A program made the translations under genes and the position numbers. DNA of 64,000 nucleotides from Lepidonotus clava (taxonomy: Eukaryota; Annelida; Polychaeta; Phyllodocida; Polynoidae). The notes below the pieces were generated by a model. It ran no database searches, was not told the DNA's origin, and was given only the letters and a program-made list of their open reading frames with translations. The stretch spans positions 3,128,001-3,192,000 of the forward strand of contig OW387133.1 of NCBI GenBank assembly GCA_936440205.1. Reading direction: 5' to 3'. Below are positions 48,403-58,700 of the stretch, one piece after another; position 1 is the first letter of the stretch; each line of letters begins with the position of its first letter.

Positions 48403-50010
48403 GAATAAATGATGACGGCTGATTTGCTATTCCGATTTTTATTTCAATTTCTTCACTTTGCAGTATTAAAACATCCGCGGAACAGACTATAACCAACATG
48501 GCGGGAAATATGGGGGAAATTACAGTCAAACCGTGGGGGTGGGAGAGTGTTTGGTGGGGGTGGGGGTGGTTAATCCTTACCCCTATGTAACCCCCAGCGG
48601 GGCGCGGGCCTCCCTTGGTCTCTGATCCCTAATCCGTTGATTGCAGGATTCTTCAGAAGATTCCCAGCGTCAGGAGGGGTGATTATATACAGCCGGATAA
48701 ACCGGGGGTAACCCCGGCCCCCCACGGGGGGTAGGGGGGTGAGGGGCAAGGGTAGAGGTAACCCCGGCCCCCCACGGTGTCCCTGGGGGGGGGGGGTAGG
48801 TGGATTGGGGAACGTTGTGGGTAACGTTAGTAGTTCTGTATTTAGTCGCCACGTGGCGTCCATAGGAATTTGCAGAAGTTTCCCTGTTTTTATGGCAATG
48901 TGTATTCATAGATAACTGGCCAGACGAGTTTAGAAAAAAATGCCAATCTATTTCAGTATGGTCACTCATATCTATAACCACCATCACAATTATTGTCCTC
49001 AACGTTGTTAACTATTATATTGTAATCACTGGAAGGTCATGTGTGTACTTGAGTTTACCAAATAATACCAGATTTAAATTAGGATTATAACATTCGAAAA
49101 CTACGGTTGAAGCCCTCCTTTCAAATCACCATTTATAATTCTCTTGTAATTGGGAAGCCTTTTCAGAATTCTGGAGAGTTAAGACAGCTATAAAATAGGA
49201 CTTCTCCAATTTCACTCTAGTAATAACTACATTTTCTATAATTTCCTACATAGAAATTTGAAGTAATTTACTGAGAGTAAACGAGGAGCACATTCAAGCA
49301 GAAAACGCATTGTAAAAGGCGGAGTAGGGCAGTGTCTTGAACTTGAAGGGACTTTGTAGGTCTGGGGTTTGGTATCTTCGGACGGGGGGGGGGGGGGGGT
49401 GAAGAGGACAGCGTCCCTCGGCAGGTGGTTTGACCCCTGACCCCTGCGTGCCCTTAATGAGCGCCCCCTAATGACGGTAATTAGAACCTGTAGTGTGAGA
49501 CCTGAACGTCTTATCCCTCTTCATCTCACCGCCGCCATTAACCAACAGTTGGCCCTCACTTTTCTACCCCCTCCCAGCCCTTACCCCGTCCTGGCCGCTT
49601 ACACAATCCCCCCACACCTCCTCACTCACACCCCTCCCCGCCCCTCACAACCACCCACTACCACCCATGTCAGTAGGCCAAGGCAAACAATTACTGAGTT
49701 TCATCATTGGTTTCATGTCTTTAAATATTTAATTTTTCACAAATATTTAGTATTTTCCCCCCATGATTTTCAACATTTTATACATGTGTGTATTACAGGT
49801 ATATAGAATATTTTTAAGTCAAATGGTTTAATCAATATTAAAGACCTTTAAATTATTCATATACCTTTTTAGAAATGGGTTCAATTTCTCGAACCAACAA
49901 GTGATCATAGTCAGAGAGTTACCAACGAATTCCATGTCGCCTTTTGTGCACAAAGAAACCAGTATGAGGTGAAATACACAGGACGTTTCAAAGGACAGGG
50001 AGAACATAGT
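48022..50010. other. Intergenic DNA with homopolymer runs
   Basis: The stretch contains A- and G-runs, for example near 48370-48384 and 49385-49400. A start-like ACCAACATGGCGGG lies near 48490 but has no donor or family match. No gene is called. Confidence 0.35.
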
Positions 50011-50275
50011 GAATTCTCCCAACCGCGGATAGCCAGTTTCTTGAATTCTACCTGCAGGTTAGCCTAGGTTAGCCATCATTATTTTTTAAATTAGTACCAA
50101 TATACATTACTATTTCTTGAGTTGTTTGAAAATTAATTCATTATAGATGAATAAATATCAATTATTTCATTATTTTCTATAGTATTCCTAGGAGTTTTGT
50201 CAACAAAATTAGCCCAAATTAGCCTGCATGTCCTTAAAATGCTGAAATTCAGCTATCCGTGGTAGGGAGAATTTG
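50011..50275. mobile_element. MITE, CCTACCACGGATAGCT-type ends
   Basis: Left AATTCTCCCAACCGCGGATA and right TATCCGTGGTAGGGAGAATT are inverted ends of about 22 bp. AGCCTGCANGT lies at the same distance from both ends in opposite orientation. Relatives are at 57558-58073 and, as a right half only, at 62485-62552. Confidence 0.8.
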
Positions 50276-50719
50276 AAAGTAATAACTAATATCTGCCTGA
50301 TTAATTAATGAAGAGCCTCTGTCTATTGCCGGTGAAAATATGCCCAATATCAATTTTTTTTTCATTATCAATTTTATTCAACTTTCCTACAACAGGCATA
50401 TTCCACCGTCACAATATATTATTGGGGCATCATTGCGTTATTGAATTCAGGCTAGGAACATCTGCGTCCTCGACGACCAGAAAATGGGTTTGGATGACCA
50501 GAAAAATCCAGAAAATCATTTCTCGTTGTCCTCCCGACGCCCAGATATTTAGTAGAAATTACTGATATTTTCTCATTAGAAAATCAACCCTTTGCCAGAA
50601 GTTTAGCTTCTCCCAATATTTTGGACGTGCTAAACATGGAAGACCAGATTTTGACGACTGGAAATTTGGACACAATTTCCTATTCTGAATCAATGAAAAC
50701 GATTATTTTCCACCTTGTC

Positions 50720-51065
50720 TAAAGCCCCGGCCACACTGACCAACTCAACTCAACTGGACTGTCATAGCTCATGATGGCGCCAGACTCTACGACAGTCTAG
50801 TCTTAGCAAAAAAAACTCTACCATGCCATAGATTACAACTCGACTGTCGTGGCTAGAAGGCTATAATCATACATACATATCTATTACACTCCCCCCTACA
50901 ACCCGATGATCCAGTCGTACATCTTCATCTTCCCAACATGTAAGACCCAACTCAACTGTCGTAGCAAACCAGTCGTAGGTGCCGGCCACACTCTATGACT
51001 GACCCCAACTCAACTCAACTCGACCATCGAGTTGGGTTCAGTTGGTAAGTGTGGCCGGGGCTTTA
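50720..51065. mobile_element. MITE, TAAAGCCCCGGCCACACT ends
   Basis: TAAAGCCCCGGCCACACT at the left is mirrored perfectly by AGTGTGGCCGGGGCTTTA at the right. Subterminal CAACTCAACTCAACT blocks occur near both ends. If the outer TA is the target duplication, this would fit a Tc1/mariner-like insertion, but a 3-bp TWA target cannot be excluded. It is non-coding. Confidence 0.9.
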
Positions 51066-51157
51066 CTCTGCCCCGTATGGTATACTGCCCGATTGTCTCC
51101 TATACCCTGAATGGTGGCAAACGGCGCCATCTCAATGTATTCACCCCCCACCCCCCA

Positions 51158-52094
51158 TCCCAGCAAACACACTACGTCCAGACAACGTTGTGCAACATAA
51201 CCTTTTCACAACATTCAAGAAAAAATGTTGCAGCAACGTTGCCACAACATATTTTGCAACGTTTTTAAAAAAACATACTTGCAACATTTGAAAATGACGT
51301 TGTGACAACGTCAGTTCACAACATTGTGTCAACATTACTTTCACAACGTTGTTACAACGTTGTAGAACAACCTCAAATCAACATATAGATGGCACCACTG
51401 TCTAAAAAGTACACAATTTGGAAAAAAACGTTTTTCTATTTATGCCATTTATGACAGGAATTTGATATTTTTTGTGAAATAAAATTCATAACTAATTGAG
51501 TAAACATTGTTTATGTTCATAAGGTTTTAATATATGTAATATTATGGTATAAAGAGGGATATTATGATAAATGCCTGAGTTAAACACCTTTTTTGTAGCA
51601 CATTAACATGGTACCGCTTTTAAATCCTTGATAGTTTTTAATTGTAAATGCAACAGGTCATTAACCTGATATGATCTTCCATATATGATCGTAATGTTGG
51701 ATTCTTGATGCAAAATGCACTGGGATTGAAAATATGGGATAGGCCTAATTAGTAAAGGTTGTCCTTATTTTACATCTACAATGTATTTTCTTTTTTTTAA
51801 AAATTGTTTAGGGACACCACAAAATGTGGCCATCAATAGGGAACAAAAAATGTGTCAGTCCAAATGTATTACTCAATCTGAATAATATTTATAAATATTA
51901 TTTATATATCTTAAAAAAAAAGAAGGTTGCAAAAAGGTTGCGAAATGGTTGCAGCATAACGTTAGGAACAACGTTGCTGCAACCTTTCTGGGAGTCCACA
52001 AATTTACGTTGTGACAACATAATTTCGCAACGTTGTCACAACCAAAGTGTAATGTTGTAGCAACGTTGTAGCAACGTAAAATTGTTAGCTGGGA
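51158..52094. mobile_element. Non-autonomous DNA transposon with AACGTTGC subterminal repeats
   Basis: Left TCCCAGCAAACA and right TGTTAGCTGGGAT form short inverted ends. The first and last 200 bp are filled with variants of ACAACGTTGTG and GCAACGTTGC in both orientations, around an AT-rich centre. The element is about 937 bp with no credible protein. Open frames across the ends are readings of the repeated ACGTTG motif. Confidence 0.8.
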
Positions 52095-52862
52095 TTACTC
52101 CCCACCCCCCTCCCTTACCCCACACAGACCCCTACATTTAGGCCCTATGTATTCAGGTATTTATACCCATTAGCTCCAGTAGTCGGCCACTTTCTGTCCA
52201 CTCCCCTATACACCATTTTCACGAGTCTGCGCAGTGAACCCCTTATTCCCTTTTACTTTAGAACGCTCACATTGATCCCGTATATAGACGCCTCGGTCCA
52301 AACTCCCATCACCTGGGCCCATAAGAATCCATATCCCAAATCATTGGTACTGGTTTACACCGCTAGTAGGGCGCCACCCTAATGAAAAAGGTCTGTACCA
52401 CCATCGACAGGAGCATATTTTACCAGAAGTTGAAAATTCACACAACAACCACTACGGGTGTGTTATATTGGACTTGTTTTAATTATTTAAGGTTTAAGGA
52501 AAAAAATCAATATGTTTCTATAAATATATAGGGCAGTCCGAATCCTTTTCTTCATCCGTCTGGAGAGTCAAGGCATTGTTATCTTGAACATAATTAAAAA
52601 AAAATAAATAAAAATAAGCACACATTTTTCCGCGTCCCACGACTTGTCTAAACATTTATTTTTATTAGACAGCAAAACAAAACAAGTGACTTGTTTTCCT
52701 CATAAAATGCCCATGCCTTCAAAGACGTACCAAATGTAGAAAGTAGCCATACAGCTAGAGAAAAGTTATATAACATTTCAAGGGCGCCTAGATGGGACGG
52801 AATAATTAGAACGGTCATTAAAATGAAGGCATTTCCGGCGCTGAATTAACTATTCATGAGCC
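52095..52862. other. Intergenic DNA, possible 3' side of the next exon's gene
   Basis: Lies downstream of the minus-strand candidate exon at 52863 and could hold its 3' UTR. TTTATT at about 52656-52661 (AATAAA on the minus strand) is a possible polyadenylation signal. Confidence 0.3.
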
Positions 52863-53104
52863 TTACAAGTTTCCCTTATGTAACTCGGAGGGTTTTACGG
52901 TGGTTATGTAACCCTCATCCGGCCGCTGAATGACTATTGAATTTAGCATTGTGAGACCTGGCCCGCCGGCCTCGTTCTCGATGTGCGTCGCTCCGCCTGG
53001 CGGGACGCTGTGAAACGAGAGACCAGAAACTTGGACCGGGGTCTGCCCAAGGCCGGCTATATGATACACGCCGACATTGCTATTAAACCGTCTGAAGTAT
53101 GTCG
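52863..53104 (-). CDS. Candidate terminal exon of an unrecognised gene
   Basis: About 80 codons ending in TAA, preceded by a good acceptor (TTTCTTTCCATTAG). The protein runs TYFRRFNSNVGVYHIAGLGQ, then a middle with SFHSVPPGGATHIENEAGG and an end RPDEGYITTVKPSELHKGNL. Third codon positions are richer in G/C than the AT-rich surroundings and residue composition is protein-like, which separates it from the chance frames nearby. I do not recognise the family and found no upstream exon between 53.1 and 55.4 kb. It could be a decayed gene fragment instead. Confidence 0.4.
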
Positions 53105-54036
53105 CTAATGGAAAGAAACCCACCTATAGTCCAAATTATTATCTAATGTATAAATTGTAGAATGACTTTTTATTTTGAATTATTATTTTCCCCACTCCTG
53201 GCCCTCCCCTGTCTCATCTCCTTTGATACATTGGTTGGGACCAATGTAATATTGTCCCTAAACCCTTAGATTTTACATGGTGACACAGACCTTTTTAGGG
53301 ATCAATGGTATGTATGTGATAATGGATTTTCTTAAATTGAACATGGCAACATGGTTGTTTCTTAAGTTCAACAGGGCCCCTGATATGAGAATCATATCAA
53401 AGTATAAGGGGGCAAAAGTCCTGGGAGGCAAACGTCCTCGGGGGCAAAAGTCCAGGGGGCAAAATGAGAGGGGGCTGAGGTCCAGGGGGCAAAGGTCTGG
53501 GGGGCAAAAGACCTAGAACCAACCACAACTGAGGGAAGGGCTAAAACTTTATTTAGAGGCCTATTGAAGCCCAAATCTAACTCTCTGGAACACACAATGT
53601 TAATGAATCCCGGTCTGTGTAACTTCTACCTCAGAGTTTAGCTCCCCCCCCCCACCCCCGTCTACCACACAACATGACATGTTTACTCACCTAAGTCGGG
53701 TTTATTTATCCAGGGTTCAGGGCCCCGGCCCGCCCCGGCCCCACAGCTGGGCGCCTGGCCGGGCCCTGGGCCGAGCATAGTCAATATTACGTGGCCCCAT
53801 CACTCCCGCATCAGTCCGCGGTCACCATGTAGTCCCTGGATCATCACATCCTCAAACAGGAGTAGTAATATCACGAGTAAATGGTACAGGCCGCTACTGT
53901 ACATGGTCAATAGGTAGAGATGTAACAGCAAAGGGGTATAACACGAGGCAATGTGGGTGTGATATGATGTGACGGTGTCACAGACAATTTGTACATATGA
54001 GAATAATATCATGTTTTAACACATGAGTCGATGCAG
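53105..54036. other. Intergenic DNA with a short minisatellite
   Basis: Contains the 53408-53512 minisatellite and a GC-rich patch near 53720-53775. No gene was recognised. Confidence 0.35.
53408..53512. repeat. GGGGGCAAAAGTCC minisatellite
   Basis: About six copies of a 17-18-bp unit around GGGGGCAAAAGTCC, with variants AGGTCC and ACGTCC. Confidence 0.8.
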
Positions 54037-54340
54037 CAGGGTACCAACCACACAGGGAAAACAGGGAAAATGAAAAAAAAAATCCCTGATAGGGAAAACA
54101 CAGGGAATTTGTAAATTTTGCCAAAACACAGGGAAAACACGGAATTTCATTTGGCCAGGTCCTGCAATTCAGGATTCACAAGATATTAGGGATTCGACTT
54201 CTTTGGGTTGTCCAAAGTTTTTCTGCATGCAGAGGCTTTTAAATTTGAACAACTTGCTGGATATGAGACACAGGGAAAAATTGCAGCAGGACAGGGAAAA
54301 CACAGGGAATTTGAAAATGGAATTTCGGTTGGTACCCTTG
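54037..54340 (+). mobile_element. MITE, CAGGGTACCAACC ends
   Basis: Left CAGGGTACCAACC and right GGTTGGTACCCTTG are inverted ends. Subterminal ACAGGGAAAACACAGGGAAT occurs more than once. It is the inverted relative of the COPG intron 20 copy at 23985-24250. No matching 8-bp flanks were found. Confidence 0.8.
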
Positions 54341-55430
54341 TGTAGTCCTAAAACCCTTTAACTTCCCAAGTTCAAACTATTATTTGACTCAATGTAAGGA
54401 CACTATATTTCTGAGATGTAACAGTGAAGGGGGTATTACATGAAGCTGCAGCAAAGTGGGTGTGATGTGATATGATGATGTCACAGACAATTTGTACACA
54501 TAAGAAATAAGATCAGGCTTTAACACATGTGTAAAACCGTCCGACTTGCCAAGTTCGGACAATTAAGTTACTCGTGTATGGCCACTATGCTGAGATGTAA
54601 CTGTAATGAAGGTATTACAATTTACCATATGGGTGGGTATGCATGAATGATGATGCCAGACGGTGTCACGTGATAAGACTAAAATGCTGCTTTAAATTAA
54701 ACATGTGTAAAATCCTCCAACTTGCCAACTTCAAACAATGCTACCACTGTATGCGAGTTTTGTCTGTGACATCATATCATATCATACCAATATCGCAGCT
54801 CAAGTTGAAGAGTATATACTCTTTATGACCTTGACACCACAGGATGGGAGTGGGGAGGGTGGCTTTTGTCTAAAATTAATTAGTTGAATTTCAGTCCCCA
54901 TATTATAAACTTTTGAATCCTGATCAGAATATAACCTGAAAGCACTAGTGGGGAGGGGGTGTTGATGCAAGTCAGTTAGAGAGATTGTGTTAGAGACCAA
55001 CGAATATTGAGGTCCTTTCTTTGATCGTTATAACAGAATGGATTCCAGGCACATTTATGTAGAATGTCATATATTTGTCTCACATTGTTTTTGGTTCTTG
55101 TAGGGAACAATTTCAGGGGTTGGCACACACCTCCCCCCACGCCCCTTACCCCCGTTGCCTATTCCCTGTTCTCAATTTAAGACCTCGCCCTGGGTTCAGT
55201 AACGCCCCCCTCCTCCCCCTAAAACTAGAAGAGCAAACAATAGCTGGATATATATTATATGTTAAGGTATTAGTGGTGATTATAAATATTTGCATACCCT
55301 GAGTGGCATTGCAAAGAGCTCTGCTTGGAGAGTGTCAGTGTTGGTCAGCTGATGTTCAGTTCCCAGAGCTCCAGCCCTAACCACCCAGTAGGCTACTGCC
55401 AGTCTCTGGGAACGCATTATTTATAGATCT
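54341..55430. other. Intergenic DNA upstream of NUDT5
   Basis: 54.4-54.8 kb holds a loose repeat of about 145 bp (GAGATGTAACAGTGAAGG, ACACATGTGTAAAACCGTCC). At 55318-55333 a single TCTGCTTGGAGAGTG occurs. 55176-55203 is one arm of an inverted repeat whose partner is at 55807-55834. Confidence 0.45.
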
Positions 55431-55436
55431 GAGCCG

Positions 55437-55615
55437 TGTGACGTCACATGACGGCACATGACGTAACGTGACGTCACGTGCGGCGGGCGGTGACGTCAGG
55501 CTGGTTCTCGGCCTGTAGCCCGCTGTATGTACTTAGCGTCCTGCCCCACGCCCGGGACCAGCCGACGATTTGTGGTTTGGGCGTCTGGTGGCACTTCCGG
55601 GGTGTGACGTCACGA
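55437..55615 (+). promoter_or_regulatory. CRE-rich promoter of NUDT5
   Basis: Four perfect TGACGTCA cAMP-response-element palindromes lie at 55439, 55469, 55491 and 55605. There is a near-match TGACGTAA at 55459, a CACGTG E-box overlapping the second site, and an ETS-like ACTTCCGG at 55593. The start codon is at 55701. The density suggests control by CREB/ATF-type bZIP factors; no TATA box is seen. Confidence 0.65.
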
Positions 55616-55700
55616 CAAGTTGGCAACCGTACAGAGACCTTGTTTTGTACTCTCAAAGAAAAGAGAAAGTTACATAAGTGACACCGAGAAGAAAGCCAAC

Positions 55701-58700
55701 ATGGCTACTAGTTCTAAGGGATTTTACCAAGTAATGCTGGATCGCTGCATTTCTAGCAGGGGCCAAGGTGGGTCTAAAATCTTGGGGGTACCCAGGGGAG
55801 AATACAGTTACTGAACCCAGGGCGAGGTCTTAAAAAGTAAAGGAGGGAAAAAGAAAAAAAAAGGAAAAAAGAAAGAAAAGGAAAGAAAAGAAAAAAGGAA
55901 AAAAAAGGTGGGGGGTGGGGGGTGGTGCATATATTTAAAAGGGTCTCACAGTTTGGCACTAAAGAAGCCCCTGGATGGATCGCTGCATTTCCAGCAGGGG
56001 CCAGGGTCGTGCACAGATCGAAAATCTCGGGGGTTCCCAGGGGCGGATCCAGAAATTTTAGAAAGGGGGGGGGGGGGGAGGTGCTCACATGTTTAAAAGA
56101 TTTTCATTAAAAAGTCGATTTTGGGCCAAAAATGCTGGCGCGCGTCTGCCCCCCCCCCCCTCCCCCGGATCCGCCAGTGGCTCCAGGCAATTCTGAGGGG
56201 GTTCCAGGTATGCATTCCATAAAAATTTGGCGATAATTATCGCCAGTTAAAGCACTTCCATAAAAGATTGGCGATACTGAAATTATTATCGCCAATGCCT
56301 CAAATCAGTATCGTGGCGATAATTACAAAATATCGCCGTTTTAAAAATATATATTTTCACAAATATTAATATATCAAAATATGTATATGTGACCAAGGAA
56401 GAAGCCTGTAAAATTTAAATTTGATTGAAAAAAAATTTGAACAAAAAAAAATGAAATTTTTTTTTTTTATGTGGCGATAACATTTGTTGGTATCGTGGTA
56501 TCTCTTCAACCTGGATTATCGCCAAATTTTTTATGGAATGCCCCCCAGGTACATCTGAGAGGTTTCCAGTTGAATTGGAGGCCGGGGTTACATGTAAATC
56601 TGCAGGGAACAGAAAAACTGAGGCGCCAAAAAAATCTGAGGGGGTCTTAAAAAAAATCCGAGATCGTTCAAGATGAGTATTTTTTTTGGCCGAATTTATA
56701 AATTTATGTTAATGCACAGACCGTCTACAGTTTCTTGACGATCTGTGGTTCCTGTTCCGTCATCTCAACTTTTCAGAATCCGAGGGGGTTCCAGACGTCC
56801 TCACCTCCCCTTGTGACCACATTCTATGTGTGTAGTTGCCTTCTGAAAACTCACTCAATGATTTGTCAAGCACTAGGACTAGAATAAATTTATGAAATAT
56901 TAATGATGTGTTTGTGATTCTAGGAGATCGGCCGTGGGAAGTGGTTGTCGCTGAAACAGTACACATACACAGACCCCCGTGGTCGGGAGAGGTGAGTATA
57001 TACCACCTATGGGGGTCCCGACCTGAGAAACCGGAACTAGATGGCTTATGACCAGGATTAGTTTCAGAAGCCATCCTTAAAATATAACAATTAATTTGAT
57101 ACAATTTATGAATAGTTTCTTTAAGCGTTTTTAACAAGTTGCATGTGAATCAGATAAGAAAGACATAAAATATGACGCAATAGTGAAAGTCTAGAGAGTA
57201 TATGCCCGGGTATATTTACGTAGGGTTTGTCTTCTCTTTTTAACAAAACAAAAGGTTGGGGCAACAATGGATCCCAGAAATACAAGATGCAAGAAAAATA
57301 TTATATAATCTATGAAGACCACATGTACGTCTAGAAATATTGATTTGTTGCAGTCTAGAGGTCTCAATCAGACTATTCCGCTTATGATACCTAATTTCAC
57401 CCACTGATATCGCCATTATCTCTCTCTAACCTCTGCCCCCCTTCTTCCCCCCTCGTCTCAGGCAGTGGGAGGTGTGTGAGCGGACAACACGACAAGGGGC
57501 CATGGCCGACGGTACGTATGGATTTTGAAAAAAAAAACTAAATAAATGTGTGATAATGCTACCTACCACGGATAATTGATTTACAGTAATTTAATTAGTA
57601 CCTGCAAGTAAAAAAATTTTTATACAAAAGCACACGGAGGTCTTTGTAAAATATCTATTTGCCACATTTCTATCTGTAATGGATATATTTTCAAACCAAC
57701 CTAAAAATATGAATTATATAAAGCTTGGAAAAATACTCATTCCTAGTTTTACATTACCTTTAACAAATAGAATATCATGATTAATGAAAATGTATATGCT
57801 CTAGGCCTGTCACTTGTCTACATATTTCCCAGCGTGCATCTTGATTTTTGCTTGTCCCATGAACGATGCAGTAAACAGTGGCGGATTGAGAGGGGGCGCG
57901 GGGGGGGGGGGCGGGGGCGCCCCCTCCTTTTTTGACAAAATTAAGACTTTTTAATGTAAAATTTGGCCAAGTGATTAATGGAAAAAAATTCCATTAGCGG
58001 CTCCCTCCCCCCCTTTTCCCCCCCTTCAAAATCTTGAATCCACCACTGGTAAATAAGCTATCCGTGGTGGGAAGAAATGAGCATTAAGAAACAATTTGAG
58101 TATTTGTATAACTAAAACATTACCATAATCGTCGGAATGATTTATTTGAATTTCTCTGAAGAAAGCGACGTTAACAGCCATAAATAGGTGCTTAACATTA
58201 GTGTATTTTAAATGTAGGAGACGTTTAGAACAGTCTCGCCGTATTTATAATACATCTCAGAAGGCCCCCTAATGCCCCCCTCAGGGGTCGGGGGGTCTTT
58301 GATGTCCAGATTCCGGGCCCGGGGAGGAGTTGATGCCGGGTTTGATATACAGGTTCGGGGCCTTTCACAGGGCTTTGATACCTGCGTCCCTCCACTCTCC
58401 CTCCACTCTCCATACACTCTCCATACATTCACCATATATATACACTAAATACTCTCTCAAGTCTTCAGCCCATGTCCAGACTGTAATTCTCTGCATTGTC
58501 TTCATTACAGTAGCCCTTCCCACGCCTGGGATTGCAGTTTAGATTGGGGGGGGGGGGGGGGTTTGCTTTCGACCTGAGAAAAATGAAAATTGATATTGAA
58601 ATGGGAGATAAGTACCGTTGTTACCCTACATCTTCTAAAAGGATGTCCTTTCACATGTTGCTGCCTACATACTGAACTTTCTTCAGGTCTTACCCTGGGT

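Noticed and set aside
48485-48560. Start codon of a gene (ACCAACATGGCGGG)
   Set aside because: The frame closes quickly with low-complexity Trp/Gly and there is no donor or family match.
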